Source of the DNA: Hyaloscypha bicolor E
Lineage: Eukaryota > Ascomycota > Leotiomycetes > Helotiales > Hyaloscyphaceae
Direction of reading: 5' to 3'
Length of the DNA: 64,000 nt
Assembly: GCF_002865645.1 (NCBI RefSeq)
Contig: NW_020194560.1
Location: 806,001 to 870,000, forward strand
Shown: piece by piece, positions 28,993 through 43,064 of the stretch
Position numbering within the stretch: the first letter of the stretch is position 1
Layout of the letters: every line of letters begins with the position of its first letter
Notes under the pieces: generated by a model
What the model was told of the DNA's origin: nothing
Seen by the model: the letters and a program-made list of their open reading frames with translations, nothing else
Database searches by the model: none
Translations under genes and position numbers: made by a program

Positions 28993-31900
28993 ATAGTTCT
29001 TTCTATTAATAGCTACTAGATTATATAGCCTATTCTAACTACTAAATTAACTAGTATTTTCTTTATATTATATGAAAATATCTGAATTTAAAAGAAGTTT
29101 ATAAATATTAATAGTACTAGAACTATTTCCGGTATTTAGAATATTTATAATCTAATATCTAGTTTAAAGCTTTTGAATTTTTACTATTACCTTTTTAAAT
29201 ACTATTAATTACTATAATATAATTAGTAATAGGGTATTATATTTGGTTATTTAAGGTAAAGTACTATAAACTAAAAGAATTAGGATAATACTATTAGATT
29301 TTATAGAATTATTAATAGCCTTAAAAGCTATTTATAATATAGTATCCTTATTAATTCTATTAATTTCGGCTATAATAATAAGATAGATATATTAAATCGG
29401 GCTATAGTAGTATTCTATAATTCTAATAAAATTATAAGCTTTTATAAAACGATTTTAATCTTAGTTTCTATAGTATTTATAAGTTAAATAAATTCCTTAT
29501 TAGTAAACTACTTTCCGGTATTTACTATAATCTAATTAAAAGAATCTAAATAGGTATTAATCTAATACTATTTTAGGATATCCCAAATATATAATATATT
29601 AATATTTTAAAGCTATTAGCCGGCTTAATATCAAATGCTTTTATTAATAATATAAAGTATAGGCTTACTAGAAATATAGAAAATATTAATAATAATAAAG
29701 TAATTAAAGCTAATATTATCTTTTAGGTTAAACTTGAATTATTCTAGTAATTATTCGAATTTCTGGTATTACTTATAGTACTTTATAAGGTATTTAAGGG
29801 CTTTTATATTAATATTATAGTCTGCTTATTCTAGTATATTTCAGAGCTTACTAATAAATAAATAACTAAAATAGTAATACAGATATCATAATTCAATTTC
29901 TATAAAAAAGCAGGAGTTATAAATAAATAATTCGGAAATAAAGCTTTATAGTATAGTATTCTAAAACAAGAAAGAGTATCTAAAACATTATATTATAAAT
30001 ATAAAATATCTAGTAAAAGTAATAAGATAATTAGTAAGATTATTAAAATAAACTTCTAGCTTATTTATATTAGCTAAACTAATTAGAAATAAAGTCTTTA
30101 TAAATATAATATAGAATTATACTTGCCTAATTACTATTCTTACTATTATAGATCTAATTAAAAATATAAATCTAATACTAAACTAGATATTAATTTGACT
30201 TTTAGTAGTTTTATTAAGTTAGATACTATTATTAGTATATTATAAAGCTTGGAATTAGTTAGAACTAGTAATTAAGAATCTAGAGGCTCTAGTATTAATT
30301 ATTATTCTATAAAAGTAATAAGTATTATATCTTAATATATTATTAATTATAAATATCTAAATATTTTCTATTTATTTAATAAGTTCTAAGATATAGTTTT
30401 TGCCTATTATCTAATATATAAAAGAAAGAGAAATAAGGTTATTTATAAGAATATTAGTTATAGAAATAATAGAAATAGAAGTAGTAAAAGTAGCTAAAAA
30501 GCTCTTAATAGAAATAAAATAGAAATCTAAATAATATTTCTTTCTTTTATTTATTTCTGCTAGTAAAGCTTTAAAAGCATTATTTACTAGTTTATTTTTA
30601 CTATTTTTATTATTTTCTTCTTTTTTAAATTTAGTAATATATTATATATAAATACTATTAAAGTATTTATTAAAGCTATAGATATTTCGGGATCTAAATT
30701 AGTAAATATTTCTATTTTTAAATCGGGCCTTTTTAGTTTCTTATTTCTTTAATATATACTTCTATAAGTAGTATTTGAATCTCTTATATATAAAATATAA
30801 CTTCGGAATATAATTATTATAATTATAGGATTCAAAGTAGTTATTATGAGTTCCGAAATTATAGCTAGATTTATATTAATAATTTTTAGACAAATAGTAG
30901 TTTAGAGGGTTTTAAGAATAGTATTATTAATTAGTAAAATAGGTTTTAGTATTAATTTATTACTTCTTTTTATAGGTAGTAATAAATAATTAAAGCTTAT
31001 TAATAAGCTGGCCGAGATTATTAGAAGAGTCCGAAACTATATATTAGTATACTAGTAAGCCTTAATAAGAAGTAATAATCTTATTATATAGGAATTCGGT
31101 ATTTTATAAGGCAGGAATAAGGCTATACTACAATTTATATAGATTATTAATTAGTATTTAAACAAGCTCAAATATTGTCTTTTTAGGGTCTTTTACTATT
31201 ATAGTTACTAAGATAATAGTATTTCATTTATCTAAATTTCAATAATAGAAACTATAAATATTTATATAAGCCTTTTTATATATATGGCTCGAGAGCTAGT
31301 TATTATAGAAGTAGTTTTATATTAGTTCCTTTAATATAGTAAGAAAAGCTCTTACTAGTACCTTTTCTAGAAACTCTATTTATTAGTAAATATTTAGAAA
31401 AATAGTAAGTTTATAATTGAAATTACTATTAATTCTATTATACTTTTATATTTCGGAATATATCTTTATTATTTCCTTAATAAGCTTCCTAGTAATAATA
31501 GTAAATATTAATTAATAGAAGTTCGGGTTTAGTAATAATACTAGTAGTAATAAGAATAGAAATAGTAAATAGCCTTAACTTAGAAAAAGTAAATAAATAG
31601 CTTGATTTCTTAACTAAGAATATCTAGTTTTCTTATATCTAGTTCTATCTAGAATAAAATAAACTAATATAATAAGTCCCTAAAAAAGATCTATTCTAAT
31701 TAGACTATTATTAATAAGATTAGCTTTATTCTATATATTCTTTATTTTCTTTCGGGTAAGATTAATAAAGAATTATATAATAATAAGATTTCTTTAGTTC
31801 TATTTAATATAGATACTATTATACTAAAGTTAGACTCGAAGATTTTATATAAGTATATTATAATATTAAAGTTTTTATAGTTATTCTAAAATAGATCTTA

Positions 31901-32923
31901 TAGATTATTATTATTCTTCTTCTTATATAAGATATACTAATATATCTTAGTAATTATATATTCCTAAAGATTAGTTTTTATTATAATTACTATATTAATA
32001 CTATTCTTCTATTTCTTAATTAGTTTCTTTCTCTTATTAGTATCTATACTAAACCAAGTTTAGGTTCTTTCTATTATACTTTACTGCTTTACTAGTAAAT
32101 TTAGTATTATATAACCGCGATAATATATATAGCTAGCTAGTATTTAGAATACCAAAGCTCTTATATATACGAGCTTCCTTCCTTAGTTTAGAATCCTCGG
32201 ATTAAGAGCTACTTTACCTGCTTTCTAAGCCCAGAGCCCGGTTTCGTAATACTTTCTAGTATATATATATGGTTTATAGTAAGAGGGGTTTGAAGGTAAG
32301 GTAGTTTATAATAGGTTTATAGAAAGGGTTTAGTAGTAAAGATATTCAGATACCTGGTTTAGATACTAGATATCTGGTTTAGATATCTAGTTAAGATACC
32401 AGATACCTAGTTTAGATACCAGATATCCTAGATATCTAGGGGTATTAAGGGTATTAAAATAAATATTTTGCTCTTAAATATTTTGTCTATAATAAGAAAT
32501 TTAGGAAGTGAAATATTATAATTCCGGGAGGGTCTAAAGCTTAAAGAACTCGATTTAATAGTAAAATTAAAGCAGTAATTAAAGAGCTTTAAGAATATAT
32601 ATAGGATATATATACCGGAAAGAGAATTCTATAAATACGGGTATTATATAAATAGAAAAAATAGTTTCTGAGAAAGTAGTCTTAAAGCTAAAAGAAGTTA
32701 GTTATAAAAAATAATAGAAGTTAAATAAATAAATAGTTAAATAGCTAGCTATTTATTAATTAGTAAGAGCTAAATATCTTCTTTATAGGCTATTAAATAC
32801 TTTTATAAAATTAATAAATAGTTTCTTTCTTTAATATAAAATAAACTAGATTTATCTTAGGCTACTAAATATTTTTAGAACTAATTTAAAATTTTCTCTA
32901 ATCTATATATATAAACTAATTAG
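28993..32923 (-). mobile_element. copia-2 internal region, 5' part
   Basis: This stretch continues the alignment with copia-1 from about 9910 to 13721. By order it holds integrase, protease and gag remnants and the leader. About 32040-32470 keeps more C and G than the rest and includes a GATACC/GATATC-rich minisatellite (32335-32440). Confidence 0.75.
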
Positions 32924-33245
32924 TATTAGTTTACTAGTAATATATAATACTATTATATAGCTATAGAAATATTAGTTATATTAGTTAGTAAAGTTATTTT
33001 TTAAAAATGAGAATTATAATATTATAATATTAATATATAATTTCTAAATCTACTAAGCTTAAAGAAAACTAGTTTATTAGTCGAATTACTTATATAATTA
33101 TTATCTATTATCTATATTCTAGTACTTCTAGTTATTTCTATATTATATAACTATATTATATAACTATATTATATAACTATATTATATAACTATATTATAT
33201 AACTATATTATATAACTATATTATATAACTATAACTATATTAATA
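32924..33245 (-). repeat. copia-2 right (5') LTR
   Basis: This LTR is 322 bp long against 283 bp for its partner. The extra length is a short tandem array of CTATATTATATAA-type units at about 33155-33235. It ends ...CTATATTAATA directly before ATAGT of the split copia-1 LTR. Confidence 0.75.
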
Positions 33246-33583
33246 ATAGTATTATTATATAATTATAAAATATTATTTATATAAAATTAGTAAAGTTATT
33301 ATTTAGAAATAAAAATTATAATATTATAATATTAATATATAATTCCTAAATCTATTAAATTTAATAGAAACTAGCTATTAATTAAATTATTTATAAGATA
33401 TAAAGTTATATAATTATATTTTATATTTTATATCTTATTATTTATATTTTATATTTTATTATTTATATCTTATTATTTATATCTTATTATTTATATCTTA
33501 TTATTTATATCTTATTATTTATATTTTATATTTCGAATTCCGTAATTATATATATAATTTCTAAAGGAATAGCTATATTAATA
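33246..33583 (-). repeat. Remainder of copia-1 5' LTR
   Basis: This copy lacks the first 20 bases of the LTR, which lie at 13722-13746. It also has its own tandem array, TTATTATTTATATC-type units at about 33440-33520. It ends at 33583, followed by ATTAA and then gypsy-1 integrase sequence. Confidence 0.75.
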
Positions 33584-36500
33584 ATTAATATTTTCTTTTA
33601 ATTTTATTATTTCTTTTAAAATTATAGACTAAAATAATAATTCTATTAATTCCTAGCTTATTAAATTTCTAAATTACTACTTTTTTAAATTCCGATTTAC
33701 TATTTATTTTAAGCTATTTAAATAAATTATACTTATAAATAATTTCTTTTTAAATAAACTTAATAATCTTTTTATTAATTAGATTTTTTAAAGATCTAAT
33801 TTTAATTTATTCTAAGAAGTTATTTTTAATAATAACTAATAAACTATATTTCTTATAATTTAATAATTTAATTATATTAATTTTAAAGCAATATAAAAGA
33901 AATATAGTTTTTATTAGATATAAAGCTTTTTTTAATTTTTTTAATTTTTATATTAATAGATTTTTATATATAATTATAATTATTTTTCTAATAATAATAG
34001 CTAGTTATTAAATAAAAAGTATTTTTTTCCTAATATATTTAATTTTATTATATAGCTCTTTAATAATAATCTCTTTTTATTCTTAATTATTAATAATAAA
34101 CTAAAATAAATATATTTTAAATATAATTTTCTATAGTAATTAATTTCTTATATTATAGTTTAAAGCTTTTTTATTTAATTTTCGAAACTTGGCTTTAGAT
34201 ATTTCTTCTAATTTAGAAAGTATTATAAGATATTATATAATATTCTTTTCTATATTATTTTATATTTAAATTATTCTAAGTAATTAGCTTTTGGGATTTC
34301 TTAAAAAAAACTAGTTATATAAGAAATACTAGAATTGCCCTATTCTAGAGAATTATATATCGGAATATACTTATATTTAAATTCTTAATATTTAGCTTAA
34401 AATAAGAGAAAAAGAATTCAAATATCTTTTTTTGTATTTTAATAATTCTGGAATATAAAAGGCTTTTATTATAATTTTTTAAAGCTTAGAAAGAAATATA
34501 AAGCTAGTAGTTTTATAAAAAGTATTAAGAAAAAAAACCCTGGCTTTATATAATTCTTTTTTATTTTTTTTCTTTATTATTATAGATTTTCCCCGCTTTT
34601 ATACTTTTTATAAATAGAACTAGCCTGTTTCTAACTTTATTATAAAGCGGGCTAAACTATATAAAACTTATTTTTATTATTGAATTTATATTATCTTCTT
34701 TTCTTAATTTAACTAATTAATTAATAGACCCGAAATAGTATTAATTATATCTAATAGTATTTTACTTTATAAGAACTTAATTCTAATATTCTTTTTATTT
34801 TCTAGTAATAATAATAATTAATTATAGATATTTCTATAAATAAGCTAGTCCTATAATACTAGTAATGAATTTATTAACTATTTATTATATAGCCTTTTTC
34901 CTGGCTTTCTTTTATATTTCTGGCTAGCTTTTATATATATAACTAGTCTATTTATAGATTATTATATAGCTTATAGAATTCTTTATTTTAATTATATAAA
35001 TAATTATTTTAAGGCGTATTATAAAAAAAGTAATATAATATTTCCTTTAATTTATAAGCTTTTTTTATATTTCTCTTATTTCTTTATAGATAATAATTTA
35101 TTTTACTAAATCTTTTAGGTAAATATTCGAATATATAATTATATTTTTATTTTTATATTAATTAAATATAAGAAGAATATATAAATTAATTTCTTTTATA
35201 AAATCTAGTACTTTTAGATTTATAATAAGCTTTTTTATTTCTAAAGCCTGCTATAATTTGCTTTATATATTAAATCTTTCTTTATATAGTTTTTCTTTTA
35301 TAATTCGCTCTTTATAACTAATATATAGGCTACTAATTTCCTTTATTTAGATTATATAATTCTTTTATAGCTTATAGATATATTTATAAATTATAATTCG
35401 TTTATTATAATTTATAAAATAGCTTATAAATGTTTTATAAGTTAATAAATCGATTTCCGGATTTTATTTAATTTATAAATATATTTAATTCTTAAATCGG
35501 GTACTAATTATTATTATAAGAATTTTCTAATAAATAATAAGATTATAGCTTCTATTCCGAATAAATATATAAATATAAGCTACTATAATCTAGTATTTAT
35601 AGTTTATAAAACAAGTTATAAGTATTTATAAATATATATAATTAATATTATATATATAATATATATATATTATTTTATTATATTTTACTTTTCTTATATA
35701 ATAATTCGGGCTAATACTATAATTTATAGTTATAGGATTATAATAGAATCTATTAGTAAATATAACTCAAATAGTAAATATTTTACTAGTATTATTTTTA
35801 TATTTATTTAGTTTTTTTTATACTTTTTTATATTAGCTATTTCTTTTAATAATATATTATTAATATATATATTATTTATAAAATTACTTTACTTTATTAG
35901 CTCTATTTATATTAGTAAAATATTTATATAAATATTTATACGAGATTTATAAATACTTTAATTTATAAAAATATTTATATAAATAATATTAGTTATTTTT
36001 TTTATTATTAAGCTTTATAAATAATAATTACTTTATATAATAACTCTTTTAAAACTTAATAATAATTATATAATATTTTAATAAATCAAGCTTTTTTATT
36101 ACTTTTATAACTAATTTATACTAGCCTAAAATTATAAATTATCTTTTAAATAAATAATAAATAAATAATTATTCGAATTTTCTTTATTTAATCTTTATTC
36201 TAATAATATAAAAGCTTTTTATAAATTTTAAGAATTTTTTTTTTGAATAATATATAGGCTATATTTATATAATTAAATACTAGAAATATAGTCTCTTATA
36301 TATATATATTTTTTTTTTTAAAAAAAAGATATTGTTTTTTTAATTTCTAATTTAATTAATAAAGTTATTTATATTAAGTTCCTAGATCTATTATAGAATT
36401 CTATAAATAAACTTATAGCTATAATAACTAGCCAGATATTTTATAAGCTATATAGCTTTAATAATAATTCGAAAGCCCTATATATAATTTATAAGATATT

Positions 36501-39500
36501 TATAGTTCTATTTATATATTAGAAAAAGTTTCCTAAGATATTTATAACTATAATAATTATTTATAAAAATAAATATTTCAAATACTAATACCGAAATAAT
36601 AGTTATATATTTATAATTTATAAATTAGGCTTTTTAAATTAGAAAATTATTTTATATAATTTATATCTTTTCTAGAAATTTTACTTATATATTAAAATTA
36701 AAATTTATATATTTATAAGAGAATAAATTATATAATTATTATTATTTCAGAAATAAATAATAAGATTATCTAGTATTCTAAACTTATTATATAAGTCCTA
36801 TAAAGACTTTCTAGTATTTATTTGAGTAATTAATATACTAGAAGTTTCTCTTAGTTTAATATTTTATAATTTACTTTTCTAGATAATATATAATCTGCTT
36901 TATAGCTAATTTCTTATTTAAATAAGTTATAAACCGGGCTATAAATACTTATTTAACCTTAATAGCTTTTTTAAATATAATATAATATATAAAAATAGCT
37001 ATTAGTATTTATATTATAAATTTTTATAATATTCTATATAGGTTACTAAAATCCGAATATAGAAATATTATAAATAATAGTATAATATTAGCTATATTTA
37101 TTATTATAGCCTAGTTTTGGACAAGCGGTTCTATTTATAACTTTTACTAATAGTTATATATAGTTTATAATTCTTTAATAAGCTTTATTTAATTAAGAAT
37201 ATTTATTATCTTATATATTATATTACTTATATTACTTATAACTTAATAGAAAATAATTAGAAATAGTTCTAATATTTTAATAAGACTATTTTATTAATAA
37301 TTAGCTATAGTTTATAAATATTCTTTTTTATAAATATTTACTAGTAATTAATCTCAGATATATAAGTAATCTAGAACTAGTATAAAAAGTATTTCTATAA
37401 TAACCTGGCCTATAAACTAGCCTATAATTTATTAATTAATTTCCTATTACCTTTAATTAATTCTTATTATAATTATAGCCTTTTTTTATTTAATTTTAGT
37501 CTTATAAATCTCTAGTAAATACTTATAAATATTATTTTATTTAAGAATATTTTTAATTAGATTATAAGCTATTATATAGCTAATTTATAAATTAATTATA
37601 CTTATAAAATATTACTAGTAATTATAATATAAGTCTAGCTAAATATAAACTAGTATTCTCGCTTTTAAATAATTATAATAGTAATTATAAATAATTTATA
37701 AATTATCTACTAGTATTTATAAGGCTCTAGTAATATTAATAAAACATTTTTTTTTATAAAACTCTTTATTATTATTATTATAGTTAAGATAAAATAGTTC
37801 TATATATAATATTAATAAATATTACGGCTTTTTTTTTAAAATAAATATATATCTTATTTCTAATTTCAGATCTCGTTTAAGTTTAATAAATTATTTATAA
37901 ATATAATTACTAAAATAAGCCAGCTCGGGGCTCTTTTGTATTTTATAAATCTAATTATCTAGAATAAGATATTTATATAATATAAATATTATTTTAAGGT
38001 AATATATTAGCTAATAATTAATTTATAATTAGTTATAAATAATATTCTTTTTAGAAAAATACCTGTAATTTTTAGAAAAAAACTTTATTTAGATTTTATT
38101 AGTAATTCTATATAATTTATAAGCTAATATAATATGGGCCTACTTATAGTAAATATAAATCTGGCTATAGTTTTATTAGTTATTATTACGAATTAATATA
38201 TAGGTCTATAATAACTTATCTAAATAGAATTTTATAAACTAAATTAATAGTTTATTATATAACTCGTTTTTAAATATTTAGAAAAGAAATTAATTAGAGA
38301 AATATAAATATATCTAGTCAATTTCTTCGAGATTTTATTAATAAATAGAAATAAATTTATTTTTATAGTAGTATTAATTAGTTTATAAGTTCTAGTAATC
38401 TTTTTTATAATTAAGAACTATAGATTCCGATAAGGTTTATTATATTTCTTAAAGATTTTATAATTTAGATATTCTAATAATATTTTTATTACTATTAGTA
38501 GTAAAGCTTTAAAATATAGGAAATTCTTTTTTTATTAGGTTTTATATTTAATAGTTTTAATTAGGATAAATAAATTAATATTTTTATAAATTTTTCTTAT
38601 TTCTTTTTAATTAATTATTAATTCTCGAAATATAGCTATTTTTTTAGTACTAGTTACTAATATCTAATTATTTAAAGTATTCCGTAATAAGTTATAAACT
38701 TTTTAAAATAGCTAATATTATTAATAAAGAATAATTTTTATATTTTTTAATATATTTTTATAACTATTTTCTAATTTTAAATCTTTTAAATTAGTTTAAA
38801 TATTTATTAAAATTTTCTTTAGTTCTATTATTAATATCTACTAATTAAATCTTTTCATTTTTATTTTATATATTTCTATAACTAGAAATAAATTATAGTT
38901 ATTATTTTTATTTTTAAAAACTATAGCTATTTTCTCTAATATTATTTTTATTTAATTTCTAGAATTTATAATCTTTTTATTTAGTTTTTTTTTATTTAAA
39001 TATAAAAAGTATTTTTTTATCTAGTATTCTAAAATGCCTCTTTTAGGCTTTTATATTCCAGAATTCTTTCTAGGCTTGAATTTCAGGTTTTATAGTTTTA
39101 GAAATATATTTCTTTATTATTAAAAAATATTACTTTATTTTCTTAAGAAATATTTTTATTTAATATTCTTTTTATTCCCTTTTCTATTAAATCCGGAACT
39201 GCTTTTAATAATACTTTAACTAAAACCTTTTCTGTTTTAGTTTTTTTAAAAATATTATTAATTTCCTAAATTACTAAATCTAAAATAAAAAAATCTATAA
39301 AAAATTCCGGTATTTTTTATTTTTTCTATTATTACTATTAGTTATAATATTAGGCTCTGTTTTTCCTTTTTATTTTTAGTTTTCTATTTCGTATTACTTA
39401 ATTTCTTAATTCTAGAAGCTTAGTATTTTTAATTATTATTTTCTTTTATTTTCTAGTATTTTTTAAAAATATAATAATTATAGTAATATAAATATTTTAT

Positions 39501-42500
39501 TTTATAAATTATTACTTTTATATATAATATTTATTATTATTTTTATTAAAAATAGTTAATTAAATAGAATCTTTAGAGTTTTTTTAATTAAAAAAAAATT
39601 TATATTTTATTTCGTTTATAATTTTAGTTCTAAGCTTTATTATTTCTATAAATCCAAATTTAGTTCTAATAATAATAAATATTTAATAATCTATAATATT
39701 ATATATTATTTTACTAATAATTTTAAAGATCTTTTCGAGGAAAATATTAATTTTTACTCTAGTATTAATTATTTCTTTATATTTAATACTTTCTTAAGGT
39801 TTTTAAAATATAAATTAAAGATATAAAAATTATATAATATATTTATAAATTAATAATCTTCGAATATTAATACTATTATATTTAAATTAAATAATTTTAT
39901 TAGTATTAGATATTTGAATTAGTATTTCTAATTCCTTAAATATTTTATTTATTATATAAGCTATAGCTACTAGCTTTATAGATCTTCTAGTATATCTAAT
40001 TATATTTACTATAATAGTATTTCTTATTTATAAAATAATAATAAAATAAATATTATTCTTAATTTATTAGTTTTGAAATATAATAACTAGATTTAATATT
40101 TTTAAAATATTAATAAATATTCTTATTTCTTTTTGAGTTTTTAGAAATAGAATAATTATTTTCTTAATAGTTTTATTAAAATATTATTAATTTTAGAAGT
40201 TTTATACTTATTATAATTAAAAGTATACTAGGTTTCTAAGTTATTTTATTTATTTCCTTAGCTAGGCTATTTTCTTATTTATTACTTCTTAGAATAGTAT
40301 TCTTTTAGCCTCTTATATAAAATAGCTTTTCTTTTACTCTAGCTCGTTTTCGGAAAATCTTTTTAGCTATTTCTATTTTTCTTTTAATAAAAAATCTATT
40401 ATAATACTAATAGAAATATTATTTATAATTAAATTTTAATATTATTTATTAATTTTAGAACCTAAAAAATTAGTAATTCTAATGTAATTTCTTTTAAAAT
40501 AAAGTAGTTATTTAGATTCCCTATATATAATTTATTTGCTTTTATATATAAATTCTAGTTAGCTAATTCCCTTATTTTTTTCTTATTTAGTAAATTAGAT
40601 ATTTCCTATTATTTTTTAGATATTTCTTAAATTATATTTTCAAGTTATAATTAAATTCTTTTTTTTAAATTTAGGAAATAATTTAGTTAAACTACTAATA
40701 TTTACTAATAAAAAAAAGGAAATACTTTTTTATTTAGATTTAAATAGCTCTTTATATTATTTTCTATTAAATTAGTAAATATATTTATAATTTATAAGCT
40801 TTTTTATTAGTAAATAATAAAATTAAGAAATATAAATATATTCTAAATTACTATTATTATTTTTATTTCTATTATAATACCTATAATAAATTCGTTTTCT
40901 TGGTTCTAGATTTATATTATAGGCTATATTAATTTAAATAGTATGCTCTAATTATACTTAAAACTAACATTTTTTTAGAATATAATTATTTAGAACTTTT
41001 ATTTATTTTAGTTTAATTATTATAGTTATTATAATATTTTTTATAATCTCTATTATAACTTCTAGTATATTTTTCCTAAAAACTCAAATTATATTTACTA
41101 GATTATTAATACTATTATTCTTATTATAATTAAGTAGATTATATAAATAGGCTATAGATATTTTCTCGAATTATAATAATAGCTATATTAAATTATTTCT
41201 ATAAGTTCTTTTAAGTTATAATAGTAATAAATAGTTTTTCTAAACTTTTTATTAGCTAATTAATATTATCTTTTTTAAATTTGCTATTTTTACTAAATTT
41301 TATATAATTAGTTATAAACTGGATTCTTTTTTTATTTATATCTATAATAGCTTTAGGAAATATAATAAAAGAAACTAGTAAAAAATAATTATTTTCCGAT
41401 TTAGGAATTATATTATAGATTATTATATTTAAGTATTCTCATTTAAGTCTAAATATATTTAGATTATTAATAATATTAAAATAGTATTTCTTTTTTTTAT
41501 ATTAATTAAATATTATTATTCTTTTATATATTTTATTATATTTATAAATAAGAATATTTATAAACTCGAAATTTATATTTTTAAAAATATAATTTTTTAC
41601 TAAAATAAATAATTCCCTTATATATTCTCGGTATTAAGTAATTTTATTTATTTTTTTTCTTTTTAATAACCTTTTTAATACTTTATTAAATATATTAATA
41701 TAAGACTTAAAAAGATTTCTCTATTTTAGACTTATATAATAATTTAATTAAGAAAATCGCAGCTAATTTTAAATATTTCCTAGTTATATTTCTAGTATTC
41801 TTTTAATAAAGCCTTAAAAAACTTGATTTTCTAGTAATTTCTTAAACTATTAATATAATATTCCGGTATAGCCTTAATTTAATTTTTATAAATATAAGAA
41901 ATATAATAAATAATTCTTTATTTTTTAGTATTATTAGAAATATAATAGTTTTTATATATATTTATATATTATTTTAAGAATATAGAAATATTATTTCTCT
42001 AAAGCTATAATATTCTAAAAGCTTTTATAAATAGTAGATTTAAATCCGGTATTAGTATATATTTATTCTTAGTTATATTAATCTTAATAATTTTTTCTAT
42101 AATTAATTATAAAGTTTTTATATTTAAAATTTCTATTAATAAGATTTTAAAAAAATTAAATTCTTATTTAAATATATCTTTTAATTTAGGAACCGGAATT
42201 TGAGAGAAACTAGTTAATAATAATAAATATAATCTAGATTTGAGTTTTAGTATTAGTAATAATAAAATAATAGTTTTTCTAGTTTTAATCTTATTAGTTA
42301 TATTTCCTTTTCTATTTTAGTAACTTAATACTTATAATATCTTTTCTTAATTTTATTAAACTAGAAATATTTAATAGTACTATTAAGAATAATAATAATA
42401 ATAAATATAATTTTACTAATTTCTTTAATTTTTCTGAATTCTTTTTTTTATTTTTATTTAGTATTTTTTCTTTTTCTAGAAGCTTTTCTAAATTATTTAT

Positions 42501-43064
42501 ATAATTTCTTATTTCTAATTTCTTTTTAATTCTTATTTCCGGTTTCTATTTATTATTTTATTTAAAATTAAAGGTATTTTTTCTTTTAAATATTTCTTTT
42601 GGATTTAGAAATAAGTTTTATTATTAAAACTAAAGCTATTTTTATTTTAGTTTTTATTATAACTAAAAATAATATATAAATTAATAATATAACTTTATTT
42701 CTATATATTAAAATCTATTTCTAATTGAGATCTAATTTATATTATCTTAATATAATATTTTTTATTTTATTTCTTTTATAATTAGCCTCTATTTTTATTA
42801 TTCCTATATATTATACTAATAATTATATCTTATAGCTAACCTATATTTAAATTACTAAATATATTAGAAATTAATATAAAATACTAAAATTAATATTTAT
42901 ATATTTTTAATATTTTAGCCTTAGGCTTAAAATATTATAATAGCTCTTTTTTTCCTAAACTTATTAAGCTAATAATCTGCTTTATAGCAATCTCTTAGAA
43001 CTTTATAAAAGTATTACTTTAATTATAAAGTTTCGATTTTCTTTATATTATTTACTATAAAATA
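33584..43064 (-). mobile_element. gypsy-1 5' part: integrase start to gag
   Basis: 33584-34244 aligns with the integrase region of gypsy-2 (21761-22440). 38279-43064 aligns with RT through gag (23890-28689). Between them lies a block that is not part of the family, described separately. Everything is RIP-mutated. Confidence 0.75.
34245..38278. mobile_element. Unclassified RIP-hit block replacing part of gypsy-1 pol
   Basis: Homology to gypsy-2 stops at about 34245 and resumes at about 38279, skipping about 1.45 kb of gypsy-2 (22440-23890). The 4 kb between them has no match elsewhere in the window. The + strand at about 36150-37700 reads as long stretches with few stops other than TAA/TAG, suggesting a decayed coding region on the + strand. 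I recognise no transposase, RT or other domain. No clear terminal repeat or target duplication is visible, as would fit an insertion combined with a deletion. Confidence 0.5.

Larger units (their letters stand above)
13747..33245 (-). mobile_element. copia-2: Ty1/Copia element inside the copia-1 LTR, carrying gypsy-2
   Basis: This is a second minus-strand member of the same Copia family, with LTRs at 13747-14029 and 32924-33245. Its internal region is 14030-16015 plus 28993-32923, interrupted by gypsy-2. RT traces lie at about 15560-15780. The internal sequence aligns with copia-1 on both sides of the gypsy-2 insertion (16015 and 28993 correspond to a single point near 9910 in copia-1). RIP is somewhat lighter here than in copia-1. 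No intact coding frame. Confidence 0.85.
7624..33583 (-). mobile_element. copia-1: Ty1/Copia element containing copia-2 in its 5' LTR
   Basis: This is a RIP-degraded Copia retrotransposon on the minus strand, flanked by the 5-bp duplication ATTAA (7619-7623 and 33584-33588). Its 3' LTR is 7624-7917 and its internal region is 7918-13721. Its 5' LTR is split into 13722-13746 and 33246-33583 by copia-2. Minus-strand translation around 9420-9660 follows the RT of a common fungal Copia group (pattern like 'SRLVVQAYND..K..VLTQSPTIQR', partly destroyed). About 8330-8560 follows the Copia RNase H ('LASELY' region). No intact frame remains. Confidence 0.85.

Noticed and set aside
33155..33520. Possible CRISPR-like or satellite array
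   Set aside because: These are short AT-rich units without spacers inside Copia LTRs in a fungal genome. They are simple slippage repeats.
7624..33583. Tandem Copia array made by unequal recombination
   Set aside because: The 25-bp LTR fragment before copia-2 and the LTR missing its first 20 bp after it, with a 5-bp duplication, are explained better by insertion into the LTR.
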